NCBI RefSeq assembly: GCF_007750395.1
Contig: NZ_CP036281.1
Location: 2,069,001 to 2,133,000, forward strand
Source of the DNA: Polystyrenella longa
GTDB taxonomy: Bacteria > Planctomycetota > Planctomycetia > Planctomycetales > Planctomycetaceae
DNA length: 64,000 nucleotides
Reading direction: 5' to 3'
Shown here: one piece after another, positions 54,524 through 64,000 of the stretch
How the letters are laid out: each line of letters opens with the position of its first letter
How positions within the stretch are numbered: the first letter of the stretch is position 1
Program-made: the position numbers and the translations under genes
The notes under the pieces: model-generated
Told to the model about the DNA's origin: nothing
The model's database searches: none
Seen by the model: the letters and a program-made list of their open reading frames with translations, nothing else

Positions 54524-54867
54524 GTCGACGCTCTAGAGAATTTGGACCATTTGTTCATTGTTTTCCATCAGGTTATTGAAATCGGTAAATGTCGCGGGTA
54601 AGATTACGCCTGTACACTGATTTCGGTTGATTATCTAATTGAGATTAGAAGCAGACCGTTATCCATTTGGCGAGCCCGATTTCGCTTTACGTTGGTTCGT
54701 TGATTTCCAGCAAATCGACTGAAAGTACGAGATCGAAGTCCTCTGGAGAAATATTTTCTCCAGAGCGGATAACTTTACTCTTTCGCCTCTTCAATCTAAA
54801 TTCTATGCAGGTCGAGCCCTTCTTTTCATCGCCGGTTCGATTTTTGAACACATAAAAGGAATGAGTC
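54524..54867 (+). promoter_or_regulatory. recA upstream region
   Basis: This 344-base region must hold the recA promoter and any LexA operator. Two inverted repeats are visible: TCTAAT-TGAG-ATTAGA (54634-54649), a candidate operator by position, and the hairpin at 54741-54765, listed separately. No motif shared with the lexA upstream region was found, so the SOS box of this organism stays unknown. No gene is credible here. Confidence 0.35.
54741..54765 (+). repeat. Perfect inverted repeat in the recA leader
   Basis: CTCTGGAGAAA pairs with TTTCTCCAGAG over 11 bp with a three-base TAT centre, about 100 bases before the recA start codon. In RNA it would form a stable hairpin; as DNA it could be a protein-binding palindrome. 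No T-run follows, so it is not a terminator. Confidence 0.7.
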
Positions 54868-55959
54868 ATGGCCAAAGCAAGATCTCGCAAAGCTCCCTCT
54901 GCTCCTAAGAACGAGCCTCCCGATACTATGCTGGATAATGCTCTCGGCCAGATCGAGAAAGCATTCGGCAAAGGGTCTATTATGAAACTTTCGGGGTCGG
55001 CAGCAGGCCGAATCCCGGGAATTTCAACCGGAGCCCTTTCACTGGACCTGGCTCTCGGTGGCCAGGGGATTCCCCGCGGACGTATCGTCGAATTTTACGG
55101 CCCGGAATCAAGTGGTAAAACCACGTTGGCTCTGCATGTCATTGCTAGTGCCCAGAAGACAGGAGGTGTCGCTGCTTTCATCGATGCTGAGCACGCACTT
55201 GATCCTACCTGGGCGAAACGACTTGGTGTAAAGCTCGAGGATTTACTGGTTAGTCAGCCCTCTTATGGTGAAGAGGCTCTGCAGATTGCCGAGATGCTGA
55301 TCAAGTCTAACGCCGTCGATGTGATTGTTATCGACTCCGTCGCAGCCCTGGTTCCCAAGACGGAACTAGATGGCGAGATTGGCGATACGCACGTCGGTTT
55401 ACAGGCCCGTATGATGAGCCAGGCGATGCGAAAATTGACGGGGGCAATCTCTCGCTCAAAAACCAGCGTAATTTTCATCAACCAGATTCGTGAAAAAATC
55501 GGCGTAATGTTCGGAAGTCCGGAAACGACTCCGGGTGGCCGGGCACTGAAATTCTACAGTACATGTCGTATTGATCTCCGTAGAGTCAGCACCTTGAAGG
55601 ATGGCGACGCAACTGCCGGTATCCGCATGAAAGCGAAGATCGTCAAAAATAAGGTCGCGCCCCCCTTCCGCGTGACTGAGTTCGATATGCTTGTCACCAG
55701 CGGTATCAGTTACGAGGGTGATATCATCGACATGGCGGTCGAAGATCGTATTATCAAACAGAGTGGTAGCTGGTTCAGCTACGGCGAAACTCGACTGGGA
55801 CAAGGTCGCGATCGAGTCCGGGAGTTCCTCAAGGAGAATCCAGAAACAACCGAGGAAATCAGACAGCTGATTCTCGAATTTCGTGGATTTGCTGCCCCTG
55901 CAGAGGGAGCTGAGGGGGATTCGGAAGAGGCTACAACTGAAGAAGCCAGTTCTAAGTAG
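54868..55959 (+). CDS. recA: Recombinase A
   Basis: The 363-residue product is the recombination and SOS co-protease RecA. Walker A is GPESSGKT (residues 78-85), Walker [11 protein letters not shown], and further marks are [11 protein letters not shown], the L1 loop region [19 protein letters not shown]2 [22 protein letters not shown] (split) and [14 protein letters not shown]. It forms filaments on single-stranded DNA, drives strand exchange and stimulates LexA self-cleavage. The acidic C-terminal tail ([15 protein letters not shown]) is typical. Its repressor LexA is encoded at 10863. The ATG at 54868 follows AAAAGGAATGAG by a few bases. A terminator lies about 100 bases downstream. Confidence 0.98.
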   Translation: MAKARSRKAPSAPKNEPPDTMLDNALGQIEKAFGKGSIMKLSGSAAGRIPGISTGALSLDLALGGQGIPRGRIVEFYGPESSGKTTLALHVIASAQKTGGVAAFIDAEHALDPTWAKRLGVKLEDLLVSQPSYGEEALQIAEMLIKSNAVDVIVIDSVAALVPKTELDGEIGDTHVGLQARMMSQAMRKLTGAISRSKTSVIFINQIREKIGVMFGSPETTPGGRALKFYSTCRIDLRRVSTLKDGDATAGIRMKAKIVKNKVAPPFRVTEFDMLVTSGISYEGDIIDMAVEDRIIKQSGSWFSYGETRLGQGRDRVREFLKENPETTEEIRQLILEFRGFAAPAEGAEGDSEEATTEEASSK

Positions 55960-56318
55960 CGACTTCTTGTCAGTATCAGGCACTCAAAAGTTCCCCATAA
56001 AGGGGAAGGTCCTTCGGCTTTCCTGAGTTCTCTACTCTCGCTATTACAATTCACGCTGATCCCGGAAGCGAACCCCTTCCGGGATTTTTTTGTCTAAGGC
56101 GATAGATCTGTGGATTCTCAGCGTCTGTCTGTGGGCCGAAATAGCTTGCCTGCCCTGTAATTGTTATGATTTCGCATTGGAATCCAGGCCTGTCGCTTGC
56201 GAATGACGAAGTCGATACCAACAGGCGAATTCCGAATCGCCCCCAATGTCGCTCAGACGCCTGGTTTCTATCCTTTTTTGATTAACCCTAGTTATTCCTT
56301 GAGTTCTAGAACTGACCC
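55960..56318. other. Region between recA and alaS
   Basis: About 360 bases. It holds the recA terminator (56059-56091, listed separately), a small hairpin (TTCCCC-ATAAA-GGGGAA, near 55991-56007) and presumably the alaS promoter. I see no T-box-like or other tRNA-sensing structure. Confidence 0.5.
56059..56091 (+). terminator. Rho-independent terminator of recA
   Basis: ATCCCGGAAG (56059-56068) pairs with CTTCCGGGAT (56076-56085) and is followed by seven T. It lies about 100 bases after the recA stop codon. Confidence 0.9.
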
Positions 56319-58943
56319 ATGCTTACCAACGAACTTCGTGAAAAATACCTGGAATTTTTTGAATCCAAAGGGTGTATCCGCCGTCCGTCGGACGTGTTGA
56401 TCCCCAAGGATGACAAAACGGTACTGTTCACTCCGGCCGGAATGAATCAGTTTAAAAATCAGTTTCTGGGAATCGGTAAGCTCGATTTCACTCGGGCCAC
56501 GACCTGTCAGAAATGCCTGCGAACGGGCGATATTGAAAACGTGGGGGTAACTGCCTATCACCACACGTTCTTTGAAATGTTGGGTAACTTTTCGTTTGGA
56601 GATTACTTCAAACGAGAAGCAATTCACTGGGCTTGGGAGTTTCTGACAGACAAGAAATGGTTGGGGCTCAATGCGGATAAGCTCACCGTCACTGTTTTCC
56701 AGGAAGACGATGAAGCTTTCGATATCTGGAACAAAGAAATCAAACTCGATTCCAGTCGTATTCGACGCGACAACGAGTACGAAAACTTCTGGCCTGCTGG
56801 AGCTCCTACGGAAGGACCTGATGGAGTCTGTGGTCCCTGTAGCGAAATCTTCTATCATCCCGATAAGGGACAAAAAGAAGTCGAGATCTGGAACCTCGTT
56901 TTCACGCAGTTCAATCGAGTAGGCGACCCACCCGACAACTTGCGACCACTGCCGAAGAAAAACATCGATACCGGAATGGGGCTGGAGCGATGTGCCGCTG
57001 TCCTGCAGGGAGTCGAATCCAATTTTGAGATCGATACGTTGCGACAGTTGTGTGAAGCTGCTGCGGATACCGTGAAGGTCAAATACGATTTCCATAACCC
57101 GGAAGGTCGCGCGATCCGTCGTATTGCCGATCATGTTCGTGCGATTACGATGTGCATCCATGAAGGCGCGGTACCGGGAAGTGACAAGGAAAGCTATGTC
57201 ATCCGGCAACTGCTTCGCCGGGCTGTTTTGGAAGGTTACCTGTTGGGCCGCGAAACGCCGTTTCTTTCGACGCTTGTGCCCAAGGTGGTCGAGATCATGA
57301 AGCAGCCTTACCCCGAACTGACGGAAACAGTTCAGTCCGTATCGGACATTATCCACGAAGAAGAAAGTCAGTTCCTGGATACGGTTGAACGAGGCGTGAA
57401 TCGGTTTAACCAGATCGTGCAGAAATCAGACGTACAAAGTAGTAAGACGATTTCAGGAGATGACGCTTTCGATCTGCACCAGACATATGGATTTCTGGTG
57501 GAATTGACAGTCGCAATGGCCAAAAAGAATGGGGTGGAAGTCGATCGCCTTGCGTTCGAAAACCGGGTCAAAGAACAGAAAAACATTAGCGGTTCTGGCC
57601 TGTTTGCTAATTCCGTCATGTCCGCAGGTCCGCTCGATTCAATTCGGAATGAAGCGGGTGCGACTATATTCAAAGGTTATGACTCGTCGACCTGTGAAGC
57701 TAAAGTCGTCGGTCTAATTCGCGATGAAAAACAAATTGAAAAAGTTGATTCGCCTAACCATGCCGACCGTGTCGGTGTGATTCTTGATCAGTCACCGTTC
57801 TATGGAGAAGCGGGTGGTCAGGTTGGCGATGTTGGGACTTTTTCCAGCGACGATACTCAGTTTGAAGTCGTTGATACTCAGCGGCATGGCGACTTACTGG
57901 TTCACATTGGCAAACTGAAAGCGGGTACAATTAAGCTTGGCCAGAAAGTCACCGCGGTAGTCAAAGGCGAACGTCGCGCCGGCATTCAACGGGCTCACTC
58001 GGCGACTCACATTCTGCATCATGCATTGCATCAAGTGCTCGGCAAGCACGCGACCCAGCGTGGATCGAAAGTGCAACAAGATGAGCTACGATTTGACTTC
58101 GCCCATCGTTCGTCCATGACACGCGAGGAGATTGATCGAGTTGAAGATATTGTGAACCAGCGCATCGCCGAAGGGGCGTCGGTCCACACTCAATTGCTGC
58201 CCATTGAAGAGGCACGTAAACTTGGAGCCATGGCTCTCTTCGGAGAGAAATATCCGGATGAAGTTCGAGTCGTGAAAATGGGTGAGTTCAGTACCGAGCT
58301 CTGCGGTGGAACGCACCTGACCAGCACTGGTCAGGTGGGGCTCTGTAAGGTGATCAGCGAAGAGCCTGTCGGGAAAGGGGTTCGTCGAATCACGGCCTAC
58401 ACAGGCGAGAAAGCGGTCGAACAGATGCGGCAGTCGGACGAACTGCTGCGGGAGCTGAGTCAGTTACTCAAAACGCCACAGGTCCAGGATCTTCCACAAC
58501 GTATTCAGACTTTGCAAGATGAACTAAAATCGGTTAAACAGCAATTGGCGGCTCAATCGAAACAGTCTGTATCCGGAGTTCTGGACGAGCTGTTGAGTCA
58601 GGCAGAAGAAGTGAACGGCGTGAAGGTCATTACCTATCAACCCGAAAACGCCGATCGTGATATGCTTCGAGAGTTTGCCGATCAACTTCGTGCTTCTCGT
58701 ACTCCCGTTGCCGTTCTATTGGGAGCGGAAATCGATGGCAAAGTGGCTTTGCTGGCGACGGTCAGCAAAGAGCTGATCAAACAGGGTGTCAAAGCGAACG
58801 ACTGCATCAAAGTCGCTTCTAAAGTGGCTGGTGGTGGTGGCGGAGGCCGCCCCGATTTGGCCGAAGCGGGAGGCCGTTTTATTGATAAAATCCCGGAAGC
58901 CCTGGAAGCAGGTGCCGCGTTCTATAAAGAGCAGCTGGGATAA
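56319..58943 (+). CDS. alaS: Alanyl-tRNA synthetase
   Basis: The 874-residue class II synthetase charges tRNA-Ala. Motif 2 region ([16 protein letters not shown]) and motif 3 ([13 protein letters not shown]) mark the aminoacylation domain. The editing domain has zinc ligands His560 and His564 (HSATH), Cys662 and His666 (CGGTH), matching E. coli positions within about five residues. The DHHA1-type C-terminal domain ends [15 protein letters not shown], with a helical linker before it. The length equals the bacterial norm. The ATG at 56319 gives the family N-terminus ([18 protein letters not shown]). It is a single-gene unit between two terminators. Confidence 0.98.
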   Translation: MLTNELREKYLEFFESKGCIRRPSDVLIPKDDKTVLFTPAGMNQFKNQFLGIGKLDFTRATTCQKCLRTGDIENVGVTAYHHTFFEMLGNFSFGDYFKREAIHWAWEFLTDKKWLGLNADKLTVTVFQEDDEAFDIWNKEIKLDSSRIRRDNEYENFWPAGAPTEGPDGVCGPCSEIFYHPDKGQKEVEIWNLVFTQFNRVGDPPDNLRPLPKKNIDTGMGLERCAAVLQGVESNFEIDTLRQLCEAAADTVKVKYDFHNPEGRAIRRIADHVRAITMCIHEGAVPGSDKESYVIRQLLRRAVLEGYLLGRETPFLSTLVPKVVEIMKQPYPELTETVQSVSDIIHEEESQFLDTVERGVNRFNQIVQKSDVQSSKTISGDDAFDLHQTYGFLVELTVAMAKKNGVEVDRLAFENRVKEQKNISGSGLFANSVMSAGPLDSIRNEAGATIFKGYDSSTCEAKVVGLIRDEKQIEKVDSPNHADRVGVILDQSPFYGEAGGQVGDVGTFSSDDTQFEVVDTQRHGDLLVHIGKLKAGTIKLGQKVTAVVKGERRAGIQRAHSATHILHHALHQVLGKHATQRGSKVQQDELRFDFAHRSSMTREEIDRVEDIVNQRIAEGASVHTQLLPIEEARKLGAMALFGEKYPDEVRVVKMGEFSTELCGGTHLTSTGQVGLCKVISEEPVGKGVRRITAYTGEKAVEQMRQSDELLRELSQLLKTPQVQDLPQRIQTLQDELKSVKQQLAAQSKQSVSGVLDELLSQAEEVNGVKVITYQPENADRDMLREFADQLRASRTPVAVLLGAEIDGKVALLATVSKELIKQGVKANDCIKVASKVAGGGGGGRPDLAEAGGRFIDKIPEALEAGAAFYKEQLG

Positions 58944-58978
58944 TTCCTTCCTGCTGTTAAATGAAAATGAAGCATAAA

Positions 58979-59025
58979 AGAACCCGGAAGAGATCCTGAT
59001 GATTTCTTCCGGGTTGTTATTTTGT
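58979..59025. terminator. Bidirectional terminator between alaS and the DapA-family gene
   Basis: AACCCGGAAGA (58981-58991) pairs with TCTTCCGGGTT (59005-59015), followed by T-rich sequence on both strands. It lies between the two convergent stop codons. Confidence 0.8.
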
Positions 59026-59042
59026 GCCTGTGTTTGGATGTC

Positions 59043-60062
59043 TTACAGCATTCCTTTTTTCTGTAACTCTGACACGACGGTCATGACAATGTTTCGAACG
59101 TCGGCGGTCTCATCAGCAGAGCCTTCTCCGACCGGGCATCCGCCAATGGGCTCCTGCGTAAAACCGTGATCGGCCAGAGAGCACTGCAATGTCCGTCGCA
59201 AAATGCTGAGGTCTTGCTCTTGGTGTTCTGATCGTGGCTGGCGCCCATGTCCCATGTCGAATCCACGCAGTTTTACCGCTTCTCGGAAGCCATCGGGGAA
59301 TTCGGCTGAGTAAAGCATGGTGTCGAATAAAGTGACAAGGTCGTATTGAATTTTGCGGGCATCATCCAGTTTGCCGGCGAGCGTCAAGTCGTACAGCTTA
59401 CGAGTGATTTCGGGAACAACTCCGGAACTCGCGTTGGTTCCTCCGTCACAACCGACCAGGATCATCGGCATCAATGCCGCATCCCAACCTGTCAGAAAGG
59501 CGAAGTCCGGCCGATTGGGACGCACTGCCTGGATCATTCGAATCATGTGTGGAAGTTCGCCCGAACTATCTTTGATGGCTGTGATTCGTTCGCATTCGTC
59601 AGCCAATCGTTGAACAGTGGGGACATCGATCGGGCTGGCGAACATCGGAATGTTGTACAAGGTCACATCGACGGGAGTATTCCGGCCTATCTCTCGGAAG
59701 TAAGCGAAAACGGCTTCCGGTCCAAGCTTGTAATAAAACGGGGCGACAATGGCGACGGCCCGCACACCAAGTTCCGCGTAATATTCACACGCTTTGAGTG
59801 TTTCTTTAACATTTGCCTCGGCAGCTCCCGCCAGAATGGGAACCCTGCCCCGTGTCTGATCGGCAATGATGCTGACGATTCGTTTTCGTTCTTCGAAAGT
59901 AAAACGAGTGAATTCCCCTGTCGAGCCGTTGGGGTACAGGCCATGGACCCCTTTTTCGATCAACCAGTCGACGTACTTTCGCAGTACTTCTTCGTTGATA
60001 TCACCCTTGCTGTCGAGCGGAACCAGATTCGGAGTGAAAATTCCCTGGAGACGTTCAGCCAT
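59043..60062 (-). CDS. DapA/NanA-family aldolase
   Basis: The 339-residue product is a class I pyruvate-type aldolase/synthase with a TIM barrel. GSTGEF (about residues 46-51), LYNIP with the active Tyr and [12 protein letters not shown] with the Schiff-base Lys are all present, and a glycine-rich [10 protein letters not shown] segment follows. The family includes dihydrodipicolinate synthase, N-acetylneuraminate lyase and various sugar-acid aldolases; sequence alone cannot choose. A C-terminal tail of about 37 residues (from [13 protein letters not shown] to the end) goes beyond the usual 300 residues. The ATG at 60062 starts [16 protein letters not shown]. No lysine or sialic acid genes are near, so a catabolic aldolase is more likely than DapA itself. 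Confidence 0.9.
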   Translation of the reverse strand: MAERLQGIFTPNLVPLDSKGDINEEVLRKYVDWLIEKGVHGLYPNGSTGEFTRFTFEERKRIVSIIADQTRGRVPILAGAAEANVKETLKACEYYAELGVRAVAIVAPFYYKLGPEAVFAYFREIGRNTPVDVTLYNIPMFASPIDVPTVQRLADECERITAIKDSSGELPHMIRMIQAVRPNRPDFAFLTGWDAALMPMILVGCDGGTNASSGVVPEITRKLYDLTLAGKLDDARKIQYDLVTLFDTMLYSAEFPDGFREAVKLRGFDMGHGRQPRSEHQEQDLSILRRTLQCSLADHGFTQEPIGGCPVGEGSADETADVRNIVMTVVSELQKKGML

Positions 60063-60353
60063 TGTTGAAAACTCATGTAGAATGTGGGGATGCGTGAATG
60101 GTCCGACCGGTCAGAATGATGCAAGAAAATGAGCTTCTTTGACCAATTCTGCACGGAACGGAGGTCAGAACTCTCAGTATCTGGCCTCTCATAAATACTT
60201 TACCCAGCAAAAGGTGTCGACCGCGAGAGAACCGCAGGAAAACTTTACCTCTCCTGCACAAACTGCCCTAACTTTTTGTCTATTGCTGTTTGTATGGGTT
60301 ATAAGGGTTCAGTAGCGAGCTGCTGATTCATCTGAAAAGAGTCCCTGCGTTCG

Positions 60354-61562
60354 CTAAATTGGCTGGTGCGTCGTCTTTTCAGAGGCTTTGGGCCAATGGA
60401 CGGTTACTTTTGTTCCCTGAGAGGGATGGGAGCTGACCGCGATGGTGGCGTCGTGCAGGCGGGCAATTTGCCAGGCTTTGGAGAGGCCGAAGCCAAGTCC
60501 CCGTCCGGCCTGTTGCCCCGAGTAAAACGGATCAAACATATGTAGTTGGTTCAAGTCGGACAGGCTGCTGCCCGGACTGGTAATCTCAATCTGGACTCGA
60601 CCCTCATAACCAGGACGGTATTCGATTCGCAATATTTTCTCTGTATCATCCGGACTGTGGATCAATCCGTTTTCCAGAAGAGAACAGACGACTTGCTCCA
60701 GTTGCGTTCGGTCGGCAAGCAAAAAGTAGTCTTCAGACGAAGCGATCTCGAATGAGATCTCATTTCCAAAACGTGCTTTTAATTTCCGGATGACATCATC
60801 GAAAACTTCCCGCAGTGGAACAGATTCAAATTGCGGAACCGGTGGGCGACCGAAAAGCATTAAGTCACCAATCATATCGCGGATTCGCAGAGCTTGAGCT
60901 CCGATGTTGGTAAGCATCTCTCGACGTTCCGGATCGGCCTCATTCTTTAAGAGCAGTTGAGCGCGACCGCTTATGGTCGCCAGGGGGTTGTTGATTTCGT
61001 GCCCTGCCCCGGCTGCGAATTCTGCCAGGGACTGCAGTTTGAGTTCCTGGAGTTGAACGAGCGATGCCGGACGATGTGCCAGACGGACCTGTTCTAAAAA
61101 TCGGCAGGTGACTTCGGCTGCTTTTTCGAAATCATCCGATAGAGAAGAGACGGGGATTGCGCAGGCGAGCATTCCCCGGACGGGGCCGGAAATGTGTAGT
61201 GGAATGAACTGGAGTTGGTGAAGGTCGGAGGCAGGAAAAAATTCGCCCCATTGTTGTTCCACTAAAGCGAGGAAGTTTTCCGCCCAGTCACTGTCACACG
61301 GAAACTTCGTGCCCAATTCCACGATCGATCTCTGTTGATCATAAAAATGAAACCACAGAGACTGCTCCCCCGGACTGGGGGTGATCAGGAGAACGGCGTG
61401 GGATGTCGTCTCTTCCCACCAAATTTCCACGACGCGTTGCAGCGCATTTGGGAAATCGAGGGTCGGCATGAGTTGCCAGTATCGCTGGCTCAACCGATTG
61501 ACGAGACTGGTCTCTGTTGTATTAGACGACGCAGTCGATAGGGTATCGGCGGACAAGGACAT
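60354..61562 (-). CDS. Soluble sensor histidine kinase
   Basis: The 402-residue kinase has no membrane segment or signal peptide. An N-terminal GAF-like sensory region (about residues 25-165) precedes the dimerisation/phosphoacceptor domain with His188 in GAGHEINNPLATISG. The ATP-binding domain shows the N-box (LLENGLIHSP), an atypical G1 and the G2 element GRGLGFGLSKAW. It probably autophosphorylates on His188 and passes the phosphate to a receiver domain, most likely the HTH-REC regulator encoded just upstream. The signal sensed is unknown. A terminator (61691-61724) lies between the two genes, so it may have its own promoter or be read through. The ATG at 61562 gives the full N-terminal domain. 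Confidence 0.9.
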   Translation of the reverse strand: MSLSADTLSTASSNTTETSLVNRLSQRYWQLMPTLDFPNALQRVVEIWWEETTSHAVLLITPSPGEQSLWFHFYDQQRSIVELGTKFPCDSDWAENFLALVEQQWGEFFPASDLHQLQFIPLHISGPVRGMLACAIPVSSLSDDFEKAAEVTCRFLEQVRLAHRPASLVQLQELKLQSLAEFAAGAGHEINNPLATISGRAQLLLKNEADPERREMLTNIGAQALRIRDMIGDLMLFGRPPVPQFESVPLREVFDDVIRKLKARFGNEISFEIASSEDYFLLADRTQLEQVVCSLLENGLIHSPDDTEKILRIEYRPGYEGRVQIEITSPGSSLSDLNQLHMFDPFYSGQQAGRGLGFGLSKAWQIARLHDATIAVSSHPSQGTKVTVHWPKASEKTTHQPI

Positions 61563-61690
61563 GGTCGGCAGGAAACTTTCGATAATCAGCAGATGAAGTC
61601 CGCTATGTTAATGAAAAGCAGAGCGCTTGTTGATGGGGGGGCATCCATGACTGCTTCTATTCCTGACTTAATACTCTTGTGTAATATAAC

Positions 61691-61724
61691 AAAAACGTCC
61701 CATTCGAAGACTTCGAATGGGACG
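61691..61724 (-). terminator. Rho-independent terminator of the HTH-receiver regulator gene
   Basis: CGTCCCATTCGAAG (61696-61709) pairs perfectly with CTTCGAATGGGACG (61711-61724), 14 bp around a single A. The minus strand continues with five T. It lies about 90 bases after the regulator's stop codon. Confidence 0.85.
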
Positions 61725-61812
61725 AATATGTATCGTATTACCGGAGTGGACTCTCTGCAACAGTTGATAAATTGCCTGTTGAAAAAGTCTGTTTGGCAAG
61801 GCGTTCCTGTGA

Positions 61813-62394
61813 TCAGGCTGCTTCCACTGGCTCCATATCGAGCAGGTGGCAAACATGTTCAATCAGTTTTTCAATTTCGAAGGGCTTCTGCATAAATTCA
61901 TTGGCACCCGACTTGATCAATTCCTGAATCTTGTCCGCCTCGACCATCCCGCTAATGCAAATGATTTTGACATCGTCGAGCGTGGAGTCAGATCGAACAC
62001 GGTGGCAAACTTCTTTACCATTAATGTCCGGCAGCATCACGTCCAGGACGATGATATCGGGATGATATTCTTTCACCATCATTCCAGCATCAAATCCATT
62101 GTTCGCCACACGGACCTCGAAACGGGAATCGAGTTCCAGAGCGTCGCGGATCAATTCTACCAATTCCTCGTCATCATCGACAATTAAGGCTTTGCGGCGT
62201 CCGCTTTCCAAAGCATCGGTTGGGATGCCATTGTCTTTCATGAACTTAAAGAGAATGTCGCGCGGAATGCGGCGAAAACGGCTACCTGGTACGCGAAAAC
62301 CCTTCAACTGGCCTGAATCAAAACAGCGAATGATTGTTTGTTGGCTGACCTTGCAAATCTTTGCGGCCTCGCCGGTTGTAAAAACTGTTTTCAT
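61813..62394 (-). CDS. Response regulator with N-terminal excisionase/BldC-type HTH and C-terminal receiver
   Basis: The 193-residue product starts at the ATG at 62394; the frame extends upstream but codes for low-complexity sequence only. Residues 1-55 form an excisionase/MerR-like winged helix (VFTTGEAAKICKVSQQTIIRCFDSG, split). Residues 68-187 are a full receiver domain: acidic pocket Asp73-75 (IVDDDEE), phosphoacceptor Asp118 (IVLDVMLPD), Ser148 and Lys170 (QKPF). The usual order in bacterial response regulators is receiver then DNA-binding; here the DNA-binding domain comes first. Its partner is likely the histidine kinase downstream. Targets are unknown. GGATGG lies about 11 bases before the start. 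It is followed by a terminator. Confidence 0.92.
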   Translation of the reverse strand: MKTVFTTGEAAKICKVSQQTIIRCFDSGQLKGFRVPGSRFRRIPRDILFKFMKDNGIPTDALESGRRKALIVDDDEELVELIRDALELDSRFEVRVANNGFDAGMMVKEYHPDIIVLDVMLPDINGKEVCHRVRSDSTLDDVKIICISGMVEADKIQELIKSGANEFMQKPFEIEKLIEHVCHLLDMEPVEAA

Positions 62395-63117
62395 GCTGAG
62401 TATCCATCCTATGCTATGGCCATCGACGTAGACGGCTGGCCCGTTTAATGTCCTCGTCAACGACACGACGTCGAGGAGGTTCCCTCCTGGAAAACCCGGA
62501 AACCCGGCAAGGAGATTTAGCTCACAAACCGTCAAGTTGAGCGATGGCGCTCCCCAAGGTGACGATGGTGAGGACTTGGCTCCTTCCAAATCAATTGCTG
62601 GTTTTAACAGGGCTTTCACGGGCCATCCGGGCCGTCAATGAAGAGGATACCCTACCAGTTCTTGGTTCAATTTCAGGGCTATGTCTAACCAATCAATGCA
62701 GATTCCGCCGGGGTGGAAGCATGTTCCCCACTGATTTAAGTAACAGCAGTATACGATACAAAGGACTTTCGCTTCGCCCGGAGGGTGTTGATTCAAGATT
62801 ACCTCTTTTCTCAACACGACCGATTGTATCTAATCTATGGAATCGGTCAACAGGACTTCTCTTCCCCTTATCTTCCCCACTCTACACCAGTTTTCTAGAC
62901 GCAAACTCCTGCTATTACTAAATCTTGGCTCTGCAATGAATTAAGATGAGCATGCTAATTAGCTGTTGATGCGAAAAAAATGAGGAAAAAAAGTTCTTTA
63001 CGCGTAAGTGTTTCGATTGAAAATACTTAGGAAGAGTTTCCTCTCATTTGCGGAGATTAGGAGCATCCGTCGAAATTTCAGCAATCGACAGCTGGTGAAC
63101 GAGGATGGATGCGGGGT
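62395..63117. other. Region between the HTH-receiver gene and mnmG
   Basis: About 720 bases, with the promoter of the regulator at its left end. An ORF of 125 codons (62544-62921) lacks a ribosome site and a recognisable domain, and looks like chance. No RNA gene or repeat is seen. Confidence 0.45.
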
Positions 63118-64000
63118 TCAGCGAGGCTGCTTTAGATACATCGTCACCACGGCCAAGTCGGCGGGCGTAATTCCACTGATGCGAGAGGCCTGCCCCAAAT
63201 TGATTGGACGTACCCGATCGAGCTTCTCACGGGCCTCGATTCGTAATTGGGTAATTCCCTTGTAGTTGAGCGCCTCCGGAATTCGAAGCTGTGTGATCTT
63301 GGCCTGCTTTTCAACGTCGGCCAACTGGCGGCGGATGTAACCCGAATACTTGGTCTCAATACAGACCTGATCGCGTGCTCGTTCGGAAATCTCCAATTCA
63401 GCAAGACGGGGAGAGATCTGACAGAGAGAGGACCAGTCGGCATCCTGACGCCGCAAGCGGTCTTCCAGTGAGTTCCCGTGGTATCGCTCGGTGCGTAGGA
63501 TTTCGAGAGCATGATCGATCTCGACTTCATACTTCTTAAGTCGAGCTATGCGGTCAGCAGAGGCCAGGCCAATCTCGGCAGCAAGAGGCGTCAAGCGTCG
63601 ATCTGCATTATCATGACGTAAAAGCAGACGGTACTCGGCACGAGAAGTAAACATGCGGTAGGGTTCGTCGACCCCTTTGGTTACGAGGTCGTCAATTAAA
63701 ACACCGAGATACGCCTGGTTACGATCAAGAACAAAGGGTTCATCTCCCCGCAGTTTAAGGGCGGCATTGATTCCCGCGATGAGCCCCTGCCCTGCTGCTT
63801 CTTCGTATCCCGTGGTCCCATTGAGCTGGCCCGCGAAATACAAACCTTGAACGGCTTTTGTTTCGAGTGTGGGGGTCAACTGAGTTGGTGGAGCGAAGTC
63901 ATATTCAACAGCATATCCGTAACGCATAATCTCCGCTTTTTCGAGTCCGCGAATCGAATGAATCATCTGGTCCTGAACATCGCGCGGCAAACTCGTCGAG
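63118..64000 (-). CDS. mnmG: tRNA uridine-5-carboxymethylaminomethyl modification protein MnmG, 3' part (5' end outside window)
   Basis: The visible 294 residues are the C-terminal two thirds of MnmG (GidA), the FAD enzyme that with MnmE makes the carboxymethylaminomethyl group at U34 of certain tRNAs. Clear marks are LPRDVQDQMIHSI, GLYFAGQLNGTTGYEEAAGQGL (split; the Gly-rich FAD contact), PYRMFTSRAEYRLLLRHDNAD and the C-terminal helical domain ending YKGITQLRIEAREKLDRVRP and SGITPADLAVV. The start codon lies beyond base 64000; the first in-frame TTG at 63990 is internal. It is alone on this strand here. The C-terminal end has the normal length. Confidence 0.97.
   Translation of the reverse strand, partial: STSLPRDVQDQMIHSIRGLEKAEIMRYGYAVEYDFAPPTQLTPTLETKAVQGLYFAGQLNGTTGYEEAAGQGLIAGINAALKLRGDEPFVLDRNQAYLGVLIDDLVTKGVDEPYRMFTSRAEYRLLLRHDNADRRLTPLAAEIGLASADRIARLKKYEVEIDHALEILRTERYHGNSLEDRLRRQDADWSSLCQISPRLAELEISERARDQVCIETKYSGYIRRQLADVEKQAKITQLRIPEALNYKGITQLRIEAREKLDRVRPINLGQASRISGITPADLAVVTMYLKQPR

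Noticed and set aside
56292-57356. Minus-strand frame of 354 codons opposite alaS
   Set aside because: It is a shadow of the alaS reading frame; no motif or start context.
62544-62921. Plus-strand frame of 125 codons
   Set aside because: No ribosome site, no recognisable domain and unusual residue composition.
1-64000. CRISPR arrays, prophage, insertion sequences, tRNA and rRNA genes
   Set aside because: No regularly spaced repeats, integrase, transposase, cloverleaf or ribosomal RNA sequence was seen on either strand by reading; a scan with dedicated tools could still find a small RNA gene.

Overview
The window comes from a bacterium of the phylum Planctomycetota, most likely a Planctomycetaceae-type organism. 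The call rests on families that are concentrated in that phylum: a DUF1553/DUF1501 gene pair at the left edge, a DUF1559 protein with a prepilin-type N-terminus, a DUF6655 lipoprotein, a DUF6513 dihydropteroate-synthase-like protein, a signal-peptide sulfatase, and a multihaem c554-type lipoprotein. Base composition is near 50% GC. Most genes stand alone or in short runs, with long gaps between them. It reads as ordinary chromosome: I see no tRNA, rRNA, CRISPR array, phage or insertion sequence.

Layout, left to right. 1-2.5 kb: the end of a DUF1553 gene and its DUF1501 partner. 2.5-7.3 kb: a minus-strand run holding a membrane protein, a zinc-less MDR oxidoreductase, DUF6513, pterin-4a-carbinolamine dehydratase and an SDR that has lost catalytic residues. 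This looks like a pterin or tetrahydromethanopterin-type C1 neighbourhood. 8-11.5 kb: an ArsR regulator, carA, ndk and lexA, with a two-way terminator between ndk and lexA. 12-18.4 kb: a thioredoxin-fold lipoprotein without CXXC, a giant AsmA/TamB-like protein, a tiny lipoprotein and a PEGA lipoprotein. 18.6-23.4 kb: membrane proteins, comprising a tandem paralogue pair whose first copy is frameshifted, DUF6159, and two DUF3592 proteins.

23.6-34.4 kb: aconitase, a MoaD/ThiS-like protein next to a BNR-repeat protein, DUF454, a LamG protein split by an inserted beta-propeller, a cysteine-rich lipoprotein, a Rieske ferredoxin, a cyclophilin and a secreted protein of unknown role. 34.5-45 kb: a gene-poor stretch of secreted or lipid-anchored proteins (YiiX-like hydrolase, small lipoprotein, DUF1559, coiled-coil secreted protein, DUF6655, TPR protein) separated by gaps of up to 1.2 kb. 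45-53.4 kb: a sulfatase with an in-frame TAG near its end, a WecA-like glycosyl-1-phosphate transferase, an O-antigen-ligase-like protein with TPRs, DUF1573, and a metallophosphatase-like/tetrahaem lipoprotein. 53.5-64 kb: DUF971, a class IV adenylate cyclase-like CYTH protein, recA, alaS, a DapA-family aldolase, a soluble histidine kinase, an HTH-receiver regulator and the 3' part of mnmG.

How they connect: lexA and recA are the core SOS genes, about 43 kb apart. WecA and the O-antigen ligase plausibly build a lipid-linked surface glycan. The pterin genes plausibly supply a C1 cofactor. No complete, clearly new system could be demonstrated. The strongest candidates for a second look are the pterin cluster with its degenerate SDR, the frameshifted paralogue, the sulfatase amber codon, the propeller-in-LamG protein and the MoaD-BNR pair.
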